This document shows, in pieces, positions 34,579 through 48,596 of a stretch of DNA of 64,000 nt; within the stretch, counting starts at the first letter, position 1, and the number at the start of each line of letters is the position of its first letter. Source of the stretch: Bimastos eiseni. Lineage: Eukaryota > Annelida > Clitellata > Crassiclitellata > Lumbricidae. The position numbers were made by a program, and so were the translations under genes. The notes below the pieces were generated by a model. That model did not search any database. It was not told where the DNA came from and saw only the letters and a list, made by a program, of their open reading frames with translations. Where the stretch lies: the NCBI GenBank assembly GCA_959347315.1, contig OY365807.1, positions 14,945,374 through 15,009,373 of the forward strand. The letters are read 5' to 3'.

Positions 34579-34834
34579 ATCCAATGTTTTAGTGGGAGAT
34601 ACCATTATGTCTGGTTACAGTATATGTTGTGTTTTAGTGTGTTTGTTATAATTGTTGTTGATATATCTATCATTCCTTTTTCTCTTCTCTGGCAACTGAT
34701 CGACTCTCTGCTTCTTTATTGTCGTTTTGTTGTTGTTGTTCTTCATATCTCGATTGTGATTGGATTTTTTATGCTTCTTTTACTGTGTGTCTAGAATTTT
34801 GTCTTAGAGGGCATTTTTAATGTTCCTTGAGACG

Positions 34835-34928
34835 TTTGTGTGTGTTTGTGTGTGTTTGTGTGTGTTTGTGTGTGTTTGTGTGTGTTTGTGTGTGTTTGTG
34901 TGTGTTTGTGTGTGTTTGTGTGTGTGTG
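34835..34928. repeat. 10-bp GTTTGTGTGT repeat, about 9 copies
   Basis: Tandem TGTGTGTTTG units ending in a GTGTGTGTGC tail. Confidence 0.9.
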
Positions 34929-36204
34929 CGTGCGCACGCATGTCTGCTTAGAGATGTCTGCAACACTCGCGTGGACATTCACAAGTTTAAAACTTGAGCA
35001 ATGAGTGTGTGCTGAATGTGAATGGGAAACCCATGCAGACCATCCTTGTTAAAGTGATAAACTTTCTTATGCAAAAGCAAAAATCCTTTTAATAAAATCG
35101 CTGTTCTTTCTGTGCAGAGATGACTCTTGTTACCCAGCCAGCTTACCCTTTCATAGCACCCATACTAATTTAGCAATACTAATACATCATTGTTGTTTTT
35201 ATACTTTTACTATTACTTCCATGCCACTACTGATACTATTGCTACCACTTTCCATTGCTTCTACTGCTATTATTTTCATTATTATGAATTATTAGTAATA
35301 ACATATTATTTCATATTTGGATTTATTTATGAATTCATTTCAAATGCATGGGGAGCTGGAAAAGTTAATGATTCTTGAAAGCTGGCGGTAGTGAATTACT
35401 TAGATGCGTGAAAATGTGGGGGAAGAAATGTCTTTTTCGTGGTGTGTTGGAGTAAGTGGTTGACCAGAGGAAACTGATCCAAGGCCTGTCAATAGAATGT
35501 TACAAGTCAGCTATAGGTAATTCAGTGCTTGGCCATGAAGTGCCTTGTTTGCAAGGACAGCAACTTTAAAGTGAATTGAATTGTGATTTTGAAGACATTT
35601 AATTTGTAACTGGGGACCTTGGAAGGAACGATTAGAGTAAGCTGAAGAACGTACATGTGATGAGAGTGTACTTAAAGTTAGGGGGAACCAGTGCAGGTTG
35701 TGGTTAAAGTTGTAAGGGGACAAGGAAGAGAAGAAGGGTGTATTGAATTGTAGTGGATGAGACATGATGAGTTAAGTGAACAGAGAAGGGCAGAGGCATC
35801 ACCTCGGGTTAGATGTCTGTCTGTCTGTGTCTGTCTGTCTGTCTGTCTGGTCGTGAACACGCGAACGCCTGTGATGAGTTTCTCTTAAATTGGCGCTATA
35901 TAAATTTATGATTATGAATATGCAGTTACTTAAGCATAACAGATGGGATCGTGTAATGTTTGTAACAGGACAATTTCGTCCCATGTGGGACCGATGTGGG
36001 CACAATATATGGGCCATAGTGGACCTCACGTGAGACACAACTGTCATGCAGTGAGCAATAGCTGTATAGAATCTTGCTTACAGCAGGGTTAGTTGAAGAC
36101 ATTATTTTTAACAGTCGGGTCACATACTGTGTTCCATTGCAATGTAATTGATGTCTTTGAGAATTTTAATTGTAATGGAAGATTTATTGTGACTACAAGC
36201 TGAT

Positions 36205-36300
36205 CAAGTCCGTCTGATTTATATCGCGGTGGTTGGGCTGGGAGCGCCTCCGGTGGGCGTTTTGAGGAGCGCTATATAAATGTTCAAAATAAATGAATGA
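36205..36300 (+). repeat. SINE/LINE 3' tail family (GCGCTATATAAAT)
   Basis: GAGCGCCTCCGGTG, then TTTTGAGGAGCGCTATATAAATG and an (AATGA) tail. Related tails occur at about 35860-35925, 36390-36460 and 42603-42690, and reversed at 48615-48680 and 54195-54290, six copies in this window. The simple-sequence ends ((TGAT)n, (ATTTA)n) fit retroposed elements. The class of the parent element is not clear. Confidence 0.6.
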
Positions 36301-36797
36301 ACGAAGTGTTTGCTATATGTCCAGTCACTATGTAAGAGCGTGATGTGGTTGCTTACGGATGGATGTATGGTGCTTCTTATAAATTCTGTGCCTCTGTACT
36401 TCATGTACTTCTGCCGTCATCGTCGCTTTTGATAGGGCTATGTAGTGCGCTATATAAGTATCAGTTTGCGTTACGCTTCGTCATGGAAGTCAGCCAACGT
36501 TGCAGCGCGTTTTCTTTGATGTAGAGAATGAAAGAGAAGAGAGCCGTCTCCAGTCAGTATGTGAGGCTTCCACTTGAGAGACACCTGCACTCGACCGTTA
36601 CCAGCAACTCCTTTGATTTTGTGCTTGAGATCCGGTGACCTTGACAAGGCGGAAAGAAACCGAGCCACAGAGAGGAAGAGACAGAGAGGAAGGAACATAT
36701 AGGAAGACAGGACAGGAGATAGAAAGAAACAGCATGAATGAGGAAGATATATATATATATACATATATATATATACATATATATATATAGGTGGAGG

Positions 36798-36986
36798 GGA
36801 GGCAGACAGAGAGAGAGAGAGACAGAGAGAGAGACAGACAGACAGACAGAGAGAGACAGACATACAGACAGAGAGAGGGAGGGAGGGAGGGAGAGAGGGG
36901 GAGAGAGAGAGGGAGGGGGAGGGAGAGAGAGACAGACAGACAGACAGAGAGAGACATACAGAGAGGGAGGGAGGGAGGGAGGGAGG

Positions 36987-37024
<38 letters not shown>
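36798..37024. repeat. purine-rich (GA)/(GACA)/(GGGA) array
   Basis: Almost entirely purine on the plus strand, broken by GACA units. The GACAGACAGACAGACAGAGA then GGGAGGGAGGGA order occurs twice, so a larger unit was duplicated. It is followed by a 30-bp pure GA run. Flanking TA repeats lie at 36747-36789. Confidence 0.9.
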
Positions 37025-37028
<4 letters not shown>

Positions 37029-38340
37029 GTGATAGACAGAGAGGAGGGAGGGAAGGAAGGATGAAGGGGGAAGAGATTCAGACGGACACGAAACAAGAGA
37101 GAACTATACAACGATTGACCTCTGTGTCAATGTAACTTTCTAGGTCCCATTGTAACCGAGTTCCTGTTAGACGTCGTCGTCGTCGTCTTCGTCTTGTGTT
37201 GGTCGTCGTTTCGTAAACTAGTTGAAACGCTGCTCTTCAACCGAATCATCATCGTCTTCAGTGAGACCGTCTTCAACTCTGACGTTTGATTTCTTTTCAA
37301 GGTGATTGGAAGAAAGAAAGAGTGGTTGGACAAATGGGTGAGACAGAGAGTGTGAGTGTCACTCACTCACTCACTCTCTGTATCACAGAGAGTGAAAGAC
37401 AGATAGCGGAAATGTGTACTTCGATCGGTAGGGCGTCGATCATATTTGTGTGGTGGGCAGGATGGGAGTTAAGATGTGGGAGGGTAGTTGTATACAATTG
37501 CCAGTCAAAAAGGCAGACTAGATTACTCTGAAATGAACCACTGTCCACTGAACCACTGTAAGATTAAACAGTATTTAGACCAATTGTTCTGCGTAGTGGG
37601 TCTTAGAAATGGGAGTGTTGATGGCTCTGTTTGTTAACTATTTTTTATTTAGAGAAGGCATCATTTGGATAATTATGAAACACAAAGGGCGTGTGTGTAG
37701 GTGTGTGTGTGCATTGTATGGACACTGAGAACACTAATTACCTGCTGCTTAATCTTTTCTAATTCTGTCATCAACTCATTCCGTTATTTTGGTGTCTTGA
37801 GTAAATTTCTTGTGTACGCTGCAGTGCACCCTGTCTGCTGGCATTGAACTCATTTCTCCCCATATACATTTGGTGATGTTGTTTCTCTTTTGATATAATG
37901 TGGTTTTCTTCTTTCGGTCGTGTCTCGTTTCCTTGAACATTTTGTTCTTCGCTTCTTCGTCTGTCCACTCTTCCTCATGAAGGTCTTCTTTGATTTCTTC
38001 TTTCCTTATGCACTTTCTTCAGTCTTCCTTCTATACATGCTTGTCTTGCTTTCTATACTTCACTTCTCCGTCTTAATTTTCTTCCCTGCTTACTTTTCTT
38101 CCCTCCTCCCCTCATTTCTTCCCTGCTTCCTTCAGTTTTTCTTTCATGTAGGGCGTTTCCAAGTGCGTGAGTTTTTGCGCGCTCCGTTGGGCGTCAGCGT
38201 TGCGCGTCCAACAACACAACAGCACAACCGATCGGTCAGATAGGCAGACACACACAAACACGAACACACAGACACGAACACACAGGCACAAACACACACA
38301 AACAGACCCAGCGTTAAATCACACTGTCGTTGTAAATCAG

Positions 38341-38535
38341 CTGTAGCTGGTGCCGCCGCCGTTTTGTTTTCGTGCGCCACTCCGCTCTGACCACCGCACC
38401 TGTAGTCGACCGACGACGAGAGGAGGAGGGAGGAGGATGAGGAGGCGCCTTTGGTGTTGGTCACGTGCACTGGCCTCCTCCGCTCCGCCGCCGCTGGGCT
38501 GCCTTGCATGCGCGTCAAGGCACATGGTACACCGG
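38341..38535. promoter_or_regulatory. GC-rich, CpG-rich island; candidate promoter
   Basis: A sharply GC-rich stretch in AT-rich surroundings, with many CpGs, a CACGTG E-box at about 38462 and a TGCATGCGCG motif resembling an NRF1 site at about 38506. Several overlapping ORFs here are products of base composition. It could be a promoter or alternative first exon of the downstream plus-strand gene. Confidence 0.25.
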
Positions 38536-40169
38536 GAATAAATGCCCTCCCTAATTTTTTTAGCATGGCGATTTTCATGGTTGAGTTCATGCTTCCGCCA
38601 GCAGTTAGCGATACTCAAACTAGAAGCAGATCACAGTTAGTGTAACGAGAGATGGTGATTTCAGCCGGGCATCAATCAACCGGAACAACGGACACCATAT
38701 CGACACTTTAAAGCTCGTCTCTCTCTATATATGGGAATGGGCTGCAAGCGCCTCTGTGCGTAACGTCAGTGTAATCTTTAAATATCTACAAAGCCTACAG
38801 AAAAGAGAGTCGTATAAATTATATCACAGGTGCCTAGTCAAAATAAAATAGGAAGACAGATGAGGTCAGATTTGGTTACAGGTCAGATAACTAACTAATT
38901 TGGGTCACGAGAAATTTGATGACAATCAGTTATCATCTGAAGTTCGGAACGGATTGCCCCCAGGTGCCATCTTGTCTGGCTTCCATGTCTTGCATGCCAT
39001 CGAGGAGAATTGGGTCAGTCGTTTTGCCACAGCGTGCGCCGATCTCGTTCATTTCGTTTGCAGCCACAGACAGAGCGCATGAATATTTGATAGTCGATTC
39101 TAATTAAGACTGTTTTGATGCGGTGCTCATCTACGCCGTCTAAGGCAACCACCGACCCACGACCGACCGACTGGCGGCGCTTGCAATGCCATGGCGCGGT
39201 GCCGTTGCTGCTGCAATTGATTGATGTAGCAGTCTTTTAAGGATGGTGGTGGGTCGAGGAGGGGCGGGCTAATTCTGTTCAAAGGTGATGCTCAACTCGA
39301 GGTGGATGCATGAAATGAAGAGGACGTGCGTGTGGATTTTCTCTCTTTACGATGTGATGTGTATTTTTTGAATGGATGGATTGCTGTGATTGTCTGGCGG
39401 ATGGTGCGCTTGGACCTTGTAATAGCGCTGCCTCTGTATGTGAGTGCTGTATGTATGTATGTATGTATGTATGTATGTGTGTGTGTGTGTGTGTGTGCAC
39501 GCGTGCGTGCGTTCATATGCACACATATGCATGCACATGTATGTATGTATGCACATGTATGTGTTGAAGTTTGTATATGCCGGTTATGTATGAGGGTATA
39601 CTGGGTATATGTTTTATAGTATGGATGTTATAAAGCAGTAATAAATTATAGTGCCGATTTAACTCTTGAATGTGCCGAATACGTGGTTTAACGTAAATAG
39701 AGTTAGATTTGGTGTTGGACTGTAGGTTTAGATTTGGGTAATTAATTAATTTTAGGTTTTGGAAATAATTGCAATTTCAGTTTTATCCAGTTTTGGGCAT
39801 TTAGCCAGCTACAAAATTATAAAATTTAATACTCTGCCTAAATACCTACTTATTAATGGATACCATTTCTGGCATCTTTTGAACAGCACACAAGATCTGC
39901 CATGGTCTAAAAAGGCAGATCCGAAAGGACAATAGTCTCGCTTTATGCAGCCGCTTGTAACACAGTGCAAGTGTACAGTGACATAAGATCAACTGAAGAT
40001 ATTCGAACTAAAGCCAATTTAAGATATTTAGAAGGTAAAGCAAAATGCAATTAGAACATTGATCAAAACAAACTAATTAGCCAACATAGCTAACTCAGCT
40101 AATGGAGATTGTGGGAAAATTTCACATGAATTTTAAATAAGAGCTGACTAAGAAATAGACACATATTCT

Positions 40170-40213
40170 GCAAACTGTTCCATAGGGAACATAGGCCTAA
40201 TGGAACAGTTTGC
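40170..40213. repeat. perfect 14-bp hairpin with 16-bp loop
   Basis: GCAAACTGTTCCAT and ATGGAACAGTTTGC flank a loop containing ATAGGCCTA, one of the few TAGGCCTA motifs in the right half of the window. Confidence 0.92.
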
Positions 40214-42480
40214 GATTAATAGAAAAATAGTCTTTTATTCGTGTGGACAAACCCTTATGCTGTTTACTTGTTTTCTTATATCTAGATTGAAAAAGTTGTG
40301 GCATTCATGATCAATTTGAAAATGATGGCTGAAAAAGGAAGGAAGTTGATGTTGTTCATACTGATCAATAAATTCATTAATTTGAGAATAATATTATTCA
40401 GGTCAATGAAACACTGTTGAGTACTAGAAAATGCATTAATGTCTACCTTGCATCGTTCATCCATCCATCTTTACATCAATCCATCCGTCCTTACATCTGT
40501 ACATGATGAACATAGCCTACGTTGAAGCTGTTCTAGAGCTCGGACTGACTAGTTTTTTTATACTATAGATAGCCATTAATGTGCATCAGACGAAATCGCA
40601 TTATTACGGCAGCTCTAAAAGAGTATTAGATTAGATAAAAAGTGGTGCTGTGGAATGCCAAATTGGCAGAAGGCCGACAGTTCCACTTATCCGAAGTTAA
40701 TTATTTTGTCGTTGGCGAGCGCAGCCGAGGGCGTTGACATCAATGACCAAGCAGCGCCATCTAAGCCCGGCTCTCATTTAATCGAATATCGTCGGGATTT
40801 GGGAAAATCAGCGGACCCTGGAAATTGCATCCGAGATGGATTATTCCGATGCATGGATCGGTCGTCGGCGATTCTGTGAATCGGTGAATCGTGCACTTCT
40901 GTAATCGGGCATTCGTTCGCTTTTTCATTCAGCTCGATGTTGTACTTGGCATCGATCGACCGACTGCTGCTGCTGCTGCTGCTTTTGCCGTCCGATTCGA
41001 AGCGATGCATCCAACCATGCTGCTTTTCTGTTGAACAACGGTTACTGCTCTTTTCGATTGTGGTGCAGTGCCACCTGGTGCCATAAATTCCGTTCCATTC
41101 CACTGCTTTAGAGCGCTGCTTTCATTCATGAAGAACTATACAATGCCTGTACAGTTGGCCTATTGAGCTAGCCAGCATGAAATTACATGTTGTTGAGCTG
41201 TGTAGTGTGCTGGTTGCACCCACTGATCCATTTAGCATGTATGTTGATTGATGACTTCTACGATTGCTAAATCTTCTTTTTCTGTTGTGTTCTTCTCTTA
41301 GGCAGTAGGTCAAAGAATCAAAGGTCAAAGAATCAATTGATGCTATTCTTACCTTTTTGGTGTCTTTTTCCTTAAATTTTCCTGGATCTATAACTTAGTA
41401 AGAACTAAGAATGCTTGGCAGCTGCCCCATGTATGCGGTAACATTTTAGCCGCTTTTATGATCGAACCTCTGGCAGCAGTGTGAAGTTGTGACCGGAAGC
41501 AACCATAAAACAACGGTAGTTTATGCTAGACCATAATTTTGAAGTAATATGACCAATATTTTTTCATGTTAAAAACAGTTAATGAATCCTTATAACCAGA
41601 ATGTACATTAATTGTTGTTAACTATTTGCAAAAGTAACTGTATGATTTTCGGTTAAAACAATTGCCCTAGTAGGTTAGATTTCTTGATAGTACCCCATAA
41701 TCCAGTGGGATAATTCAGTAACTTTGCATTTGGATTACTTGCCATGTACTGATGACTTAGCTAATATCAAACTCCTCAGACTAGACGTTAATGGTGGGCA
41801 GCAGGATCACCGGATCTGATCAGTCAGACATTGATGTATCGATTGGGTCATTCGATGAATCAATTCAATCAATCAATCACGAAGGCTAATTATAGACAGT
41901 ACCTGCCATAAATAACTGAGCTGCAAATGTCCCACGCCGTCCGTCGTCCAACCCCGACAACAGCAATGAATGATTGACCGTCAAGTCAACCGGAATTTAG
42001 TGTAGAATTGCTGTGAATTATTTCGATTTTGTCCGCTTTCTTAATTGCTAACACCATTTACTCCAGGTTGACTGATCGGTTGATTTCCGAGTAGATATAG
42101 GATCCTAACTCATCTCAATCCAATTTATGAATGATCCCTTACTGCTGTTACAGCTGCTGCAGCTGGCGGCGTTTGGCGGCGACTTTGAAGCACGCGCCAC
42201 TCTTCCATTCTCAGTTACAATGCAGTCGGTGTGTGGTTTATCGATTACTGTCAATTCATAGGCATTGCTTTTCTCCTGCACTGTGGTTTATCGGTCTCCG
42301 GAAAAATGAGTCCATGGTTTATTGGAATTTACCATCTGTATCATTTTACAGCTCTGCCACGACCCAATCCAGGAGCTGCGCCTACGTGGGTCACAGCAGC
42401 TTGAACAGCCTCCCCGTTTCTCTTGGGAAGGAGCTGCTCTTTATCTGTCCCTGCCTCTGCCCTTGTCTCTGTCTGTCTGT

Positions 42481-42482
<2 letters not shown>

Positions 42483-42521
<39 letters not shown>

Positions 42522-42523
42522 TA

Positions 42524-42560
<37 letters not shown>
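42483..42560. repeat. (CT)n tract
   Basis: Pyrimidine-only CTCT run broken by short ACTCTCTATCTT interruptions. Confidence 0.9.
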
Positions 42561-42563
<3 letters not shown>

Positions 42564-43507
42564 CCCTCTGCTATCTTTCGGAAGCGCTTGAAGACTTAAC
42601 TTTCTTCTGTTTAGCTTTGTGTTGAGTTGTGAGCGCCTCTGATTTGAGTGACACTATATAAGTGCTCCATTACATAACATTACATCGTATGCTGCCTGTA
42701 TGCATGTATTTATGTTCATATTGTGTTGTTTCATATCTAAAATTGCATAGTGTCAATTGAAGTTTATACTATTTGAGGTGTTTTTAGCATGGAAGACCCA
42801 GATGGAAAAGAACTGCATCCATGTATATGTAACATGTATACTTTTATGAATGTACTGTAAAGTAAGAAATCCTGTTATTTACTTATTTTTACTTATGCTG
42901 TGATTGTGTTACGTACATGCACCTGTCACTGTATATATGCTTCGCGACGCATGTGCATATGCACTCGCATACTTTCATGCGTGTATACTTGCATTAGTCA
43001 CATCAACTGACAACTCTGTTTATGCAATACTCTGCATAGTTTTCTTTAGACATAATCAAGCGTGTGCAATGCTGTGTAATGCTGTGCGTGTATACCCTGT
43101 AGAGTTGACTTATATTTAGATGATATCAACTGTTGAGTCAATCTCTTTGATCGCTCTGACTTTGTTTTCCCTAAGTCTGATATGTTGAATTTTCGAGTTT
43201 AAGTTTCCTGATGAGCTTCCTTTGTTTAGATTTGCTGGTGAAATGTTCTGTTTTGGATAATAAACGTCTACGTCATTTGATTGGCGGCTTCAGCCATTTC
43301 TTCACTCACTCAGCATAAATATCCTGATTCCTGTTACATGTTTTTGTTTTTGCTATTAATAATACCACTTTTGTCTAAGGTACATATGATCACTTAGGAC
43401 TTAGTTAAAAGAACTCGAAAGAAGTAATATTTTGGGGTTGACTAAGACTTAACAACTGTAGCGGGGAGTTATAACATTGCTATTTTGTTGTTGAAATTTG
43501 TTGTTGC

Positions 43508-43541
<34 letters not shown>
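43508..43541. repeat. (ATT)n microsatellite
   Basis: About 11 copies of ATT. Confidence 0.9.
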
Positions 43542-43544
<3 letters not shown>

Positions 43545-44080
43545 ACAATCGATATAGTGCCAGGTGCCGTATAGTATGACGCTCTACACTTGGACACCTA
43601 AAACGAAATCAATTTCACAAACGAGCTGGTTCTTCGGGGTCATTGGGTCCTGCAGCTGCCAAATCCATATGCCTTATGGAACAAGAATATTTCTGGCTTC
43701 TTCCTCTTTCCTCAAAATGCATTTGCTGCCAAATGGAGTATTAGGCGGGAGCATGTGTCAAATGCCGGGTCCAGTGGCAGAGACTGTTGTCTTCTGTATA
43801 TTATTTCATCCCTTGCAAATACAAACAAAAGTCTGTAGGAATAGTTACATAGCTGCATACAATACATGTAGTTATTTAGCTATATTACATAGTTACATGG
43901 CTGCATAATTACATAGCAACATGTCTGTGTGTATCTTAAATTGTCTGTTTGGCGCAACATGAAGCATGAAGCAGTCGGTTGTATGGTACTTAAAATGTGT
44001 TATATGTATACAGAAGTGCGTACATGCAGATGTCTGCACTGTTGCGTGCCATTGGTTGTAGGGTTGGGCATTGGTAGCCT

Positions 44081-44257
44081 ATGTCGGGCAACATTCCGGA
44101 CCTGACGCTGTCCAGCTCTGGTCCTTCGAGCCAGTCCAGCCTCTGCAACAGCGCCGCTGATGAAGTGGACTGGCGGGAGCGGTGCCAGGTTCTAGAGGTG
44201 TCGCTCATCAAGTTCAAGCAGAAGGCAGCCAGAATCCGAGAACTGCTCTCTGAAAAG
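44081..44257 (+). CDS. plekhh: PLEKHH/MAX-1-like protein, first coding exon
   Basis: Encodes 59 residues. After a 29-residue Ser-rich leader come DWRERCQVLEVSLIKFK and AARIRELLSEK, which match closely the opening coiled coil of PLEKHH1/2 (DWKERC, then a KF-x-x-x-A-x-x-IRELL-x-EK pattern). An in-frame TAG lies two codons before the ATG, fixing the start. The exon ends at GAAAAG|GTTAGT in phase 0, and the ORF beyond is only a poly-Gly read-through of a GGA repeat. Known for the family: coiled coil, two PH domains, MyTH4 and FERM. C. elegans MAX-1 acts in netrin-dependent axon guidance, zebrafish Plekhh1 in vessel patterning, and PLEKHH2 in podocyte actin. The PH, MyTH4 and FERM parts lie beyond the window, so whether this copy is complete cannot be judged. 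Confidence 0.85.
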
Positions 44258-44549
44258 GTTAGTATGGGAGGAGGAGGAGGAGGAGGAGGAGGTCAAGTGG
44301 CTGTTTCTGTAGGTTGATGGACCTCTATATCTTCCTCAGAGTGATCTATATAGATCTGGGTCAGAGGGATTTTCTGTATTTTAATAGAAGGTTTCTGGAA
44401 TTGAAAGGAGTGTTCAGAGGTGTAAGGGTTTTTTCTGAAGGTATAAGGTAGGCATAGTAGGGTTCTCTTAATTATAATCTAAACTAGCATTGATATTCTA
44501 ACTCTGTTGTATTGATGCAGAAGCCATCAGTTGATGGTTGATTGTTGAA

Positions 44550-44565
44550 GGAGAGAGATAGAGAG

Positions 44566-44612
<47 letters not shown>
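44550..44612. repeat. (GA)n tract near the start of the PLEKHH-like intron
   Basis: GAGA run with AAAGAAAG interruptions, about 300 bp after the first exon's donor. Confidence 0.9.
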
Positions 44613-44760
44613 CCCTATGGTTTGTGGAAGATATCTATCCAGTCTGAGGTCAGATAGATCAGGAAAACCAGAAGCAAGTTGAAATAAAGTCTTCTAAACT
44701 TACGTTATTCATTAAAGAATATAGCATTAAAGACCAAACAAGTTGCACAGAGCATAGCAG

Positions 44761-44828
44761 TGTTCAAAGGGTTATCTAAAGGTTAGGGTGGGGTTGTTCA
44801 AAGGGTTATCTAAAGGTTAGGGTGGGGT
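44761..44828. repeat. 34-bp tandem duplication
   Basis: Two identical copies (44761-44794 and 44795-44828) starting TGTTCAAAGGGTTATC and ending GGTTAGGGTGGGGT. Perfect identity indicates recent origin. Confidence 0.92.
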
Positions 44829-46987
44829 TTTGTGTAGGTCTGTCTAGGTGAAGGGGTTTATACATGACTGAAAGGATTTTTATAGCATTTGTTCATTTGA
44901 TTGCATGTAATGTGTATGAACATTTATGCAGCGCATTTTGAGAGTCTCATGTGAAAGTCTCACAGATGCTCTGTGGAGATTAAGATATGGGTCAGCAATT
45001 TGGTTGTTGATTCAATTAAGATGGTTGTTGTCACATGGCATGGCTGGGATTCAAGCCAAACGTGCAGCAATTCATTGCCATTGCATCACTTGTCACATAT
45101 CTTTGGAGCTGATTTTATTATAAAGATTGAAAAATGAAAAATGAATTTTTGGTGTGCGATATTATATATATTTATATGTATACATATAATCACAGCATGC
45201 CTTATATATATATATTTAAAAAATATATATATATAATCACAGCATGCCTTATGTCTGACATAACGATTTGCAGTTTTCTTTTATTACAAGTATAAGTTGT
45301 TCCACTTAATTTTCTCTCATTGTCGGAAGCTGAGGTTTGACTGTAAGTGTGAGTAAACAACTTATTCTTGGTTATTACACAAAAGTCAGTCAGCAAGCTC
45401 AAGCTTGCAATCGTTAGATTGGACATCAAGCACTGTGCTGAATTGACCATTGTTAGTGTATAAATGTCACCCACCTCCATTATTTATATATTTACAACCG
45501 AACCATACGTTATGGGGTGGATCACTTGGTGATAAGGGAGGCTAGGGTATGTGGTACTTTTTTTAGTATAGTTCCTGCATGGTTTTTTAAGACCAGTGCC
45601 CAGTATAAAATATTATGATGTTTACACCGATAGATCTAGTCTTTTATATGGACAATTCAAAGAGGTTCAAAGAATTTGCCTATTGATAGGCTGCCAATTC
45701 AGGATTGAATAGAAGTGAATGGTGGGCATGTCTTTAATGACTGAATGTCAACACAACCGCCTTACACAAATAGTCTATTGACAGGGCTAGAGAATGGGTG
45801 TATGGACAGTGGAATACACTTTTTCCAGGGTACACCATGAGTGTACACTTTGAGTGTACACAAGCCCTTGTCCTTTGTGCACAGAGGGAATTTTCAGTTT
45901 CCATTAACCTTTCTTTAACCTCTGAAGTTGAATCCCAATATGTGTTATGTGAATTTGCAATTTGTCATCTAATATATTGACCTCTATGGCGGCAGCATCA
46001 TGAATTATAATCACTTGGGGAATCCATAGGTGAGGCAAAGAGATATCAAACTGTTTTGGATGAGTTGAAGCAGATAAGAACTGAAGGACATTAAAGAGCT
46101 CATGTTTTCCTAATATTTTCCATGAACTGAACTCTCTGCTTCGAATAATCTTCTAAACATGTTTTACAAATGTTTTGTTTCTGACTCAACTCAAAATACA
46201 CATTAATGTGTTGAGGTGCACTGATTTATATCTATTGTACAGCCAGAGCTTTTGAGAGGTCATCAAAACGTTGCTTTGTATAATTATACGTGTATCTAGA
46301 GCTGCTATATATAATATGCATTATGCATACCGTGTATATATATATATGCGTATAAGTATACACTCATACGATCCTTATATATCATATATCTGATGATGGT
46401 GCAGACACATGATTATTTGTTTTTTTTACTGTACTGATAAGATTCAGTATCTAATGCGAATCATCAGCAACATATATATTATATCAAAGTATTAGGTGTA
46501 TACTGTGCATTGTGAACAAAATCAGACTGAACAGCAGACTTTGAGGGATGCCACTTCACCGACACCGACGGTCAGCTTGATATAGAATGGTCAGTAATTG
46601 CGATATAGGCATGCATAGTAGACCCGTTCAGTTCCCAGCACCCAGAAGCTCTAAGTAAGAGAATGCTGAGGCCAGTAAAATGAAGTCGCTAACACTTGAT
46701 ACTCATGTCTCAGGGACTACAGCTCTTCTTCTTCTAATTGAAATACTACATGTATAGTATTCTTACTTTGTATTCCACTCCAACTGAAATATTTAGCTAT
46801 ACAGTGTTAATATACCAGTTGCTTAGGATGTAAGTTCATCTATTTTTCAATGTCTTTTATCCTGCTGTTTGAACCTGCAATATCTGGCATAAATGTTGAC
46901 TTTGTTTTTGGCTTCAATCAGATGTGCCGTCACTCATGCAAGTTATGACTTATGATGCTGGTACTTGTTATTAAAGTAAGCATTCTA

Positions 46988-47112
46988 CAGTGTGGGCCAT
47001 TGAAAAGTAACCTCTGAGGTTTTTGTGCGTGTAAAATTTCATTTTTAATTCCTATTTTTGGCCGAAATATTAGCAAAAAACCTTTGGGGTAACTTTTTAA
47101 TGGTCAACCCTG
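46988..47112. mobile_element. TA-flanked MITE (mariner/Tc1-type), 125 bp
   Basis: Left end CAGTGTGGGCCATTGAAAAG and right end, reading inward, CAGGGTTGACCATTAAAAAG form inverted repeats, with TA at both flanks. It shares the GGCCGAAATATTRSCAAAAA block with the element at 3884, placing both in one family. Confidence 0.65.
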
Positions 47113-48596
47113 TATATAGATATATTTCACCTTGATTATAGATACAGGTAAGAATTTAATAAACAAGCCTAAAAATGATATATGAGAAAAAGAATCGGCA
47201 GAGAAAAATGACATAATGTTTGAGGTGGGAAATAACTGTTGGAATTAATTAGAAATAGGAAGCTAAGGAAGCAGGGATAGAGTCTAGCCATGGGGAAAAG
47301 TAAGTCTGGACAAAAAGGAATCAGTGCCAAAGGTTGAAAGGGAACCAATGGCAAACTAATCAGAGTGAAAGGGGATCAGCGTTGAAGGGAAGCAGTTGGT
47401 AAGGCAGGTGTGCATGTGAGGGCAAGACATGGCCTGGAAACATCCAGCAGAGAAGCATCCATGGGACGGGTGCTACTCATTCTCGCTGCTCTCAGTGCTT
47501 CGTAGACTCTGCGGAACGAAGGCCTTCATCGGAGGTGAGTAATCCAGGAAATGCGAGTCAGCCGACCGATGCCTTCGTTCTGACCTTCCTCTCTGCGGCA
47601 GCAGCAGCAACAACAACCAGAGAGGTTGGATGCGGAGATGCTGCCTGCCCCTGACGAATTAACTGCTGTATCTCGGCATCTGTCTGCCAGCAGCAGCAGC
47701 AGCGGCTAACTTCTTACAATTGCAACTTAACCGACTGTATGGCTAGTCTGGTGCCGGGTTATGAGGTTCCAGGAGGACCCTCAGGCAATGAACGTACTCA
47801 TCTGGCACTTACGTAGGGCCTTTTGATAACCTCTTATTGCCCAAGGGGCTGAGGAGGATGGCGGGGGGGGGATCAGGTAGGCAACCAGACAGACAACTGG
47901 TGAGAAGTCCCTTCCTAGTCTGAGATGTAACAGTACATGTTTTATATATATATATATATATAATATATATAAAAAATTACCATTCATCTCTTATTAATTC
48001 ATGCCTTCTTTACTTTGGTACGATACAATAGGTCTTATAATTATCTGGTAAGTTTATTCCTGGTAACCTTAATCCTTCCGCCCTTCTGACAGTGCTTTCA
48101 ACTGCTTTCATGTGCTAAGCCCAATTATCCCATCCATCATCAACCTCCTGCTAGCAGAAGGCTATTACCGTTCCAGTTTTGCTCAGGCTCTAGTTTACAC
48201 TTGTCTTAAAAAGTCTTCTCTCGATTATTAATAGGGTTTTATACTGGGTCCTCTCTTCTTTATCCGCTTGTTTGAAGCATGATATATTATTTAACTCAAA
48301 ATGATCATCTATCATCCATTTTATGTACCTGCTATGCGCTTGCAGGCATTCTTAATAAAGAAGATACTTACTTGCTTTACACTATATATGTCACAACACT
48401 CGATTCACAGCCTACTTACAGCTTTCTGGATTTCCAGGATGCTCCCAGCAGATTATGTTTAAATCATGATATATTATTTAACTTAAAATTATCGTCTACC
48501 GTTTCCTTTATGATAAGGTGCCACATGACTGATAATGTATTTTGTGAATATGCTTTCTTAAGTGTGACAGTTCCTGCATAGCCAGTTTATAGAGTA

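Larger units (their letters stand above)
24668..44080. other. 19 kb without coding exons; transposon- and repeat-rich
   Basis: If the 24.57 kb exon is a 5' exon of the PLEKHH-like gene, this is its first intron. It holds the nested hAT clusters, two minisatellites, the LINE remnant, SINE tails, the DR5 sites and the GC-rich island. I saw no exon with both good splice sites and a protein-like frame. Confidence 0.4.

Noticed and set aside
41307..41327. Two AGGTCA half-sites near 41.3 kb
   Set aside because: Spacing of 9 bp fits no standard receptor arrangement, and the pair arises from a 13-bp duplication.
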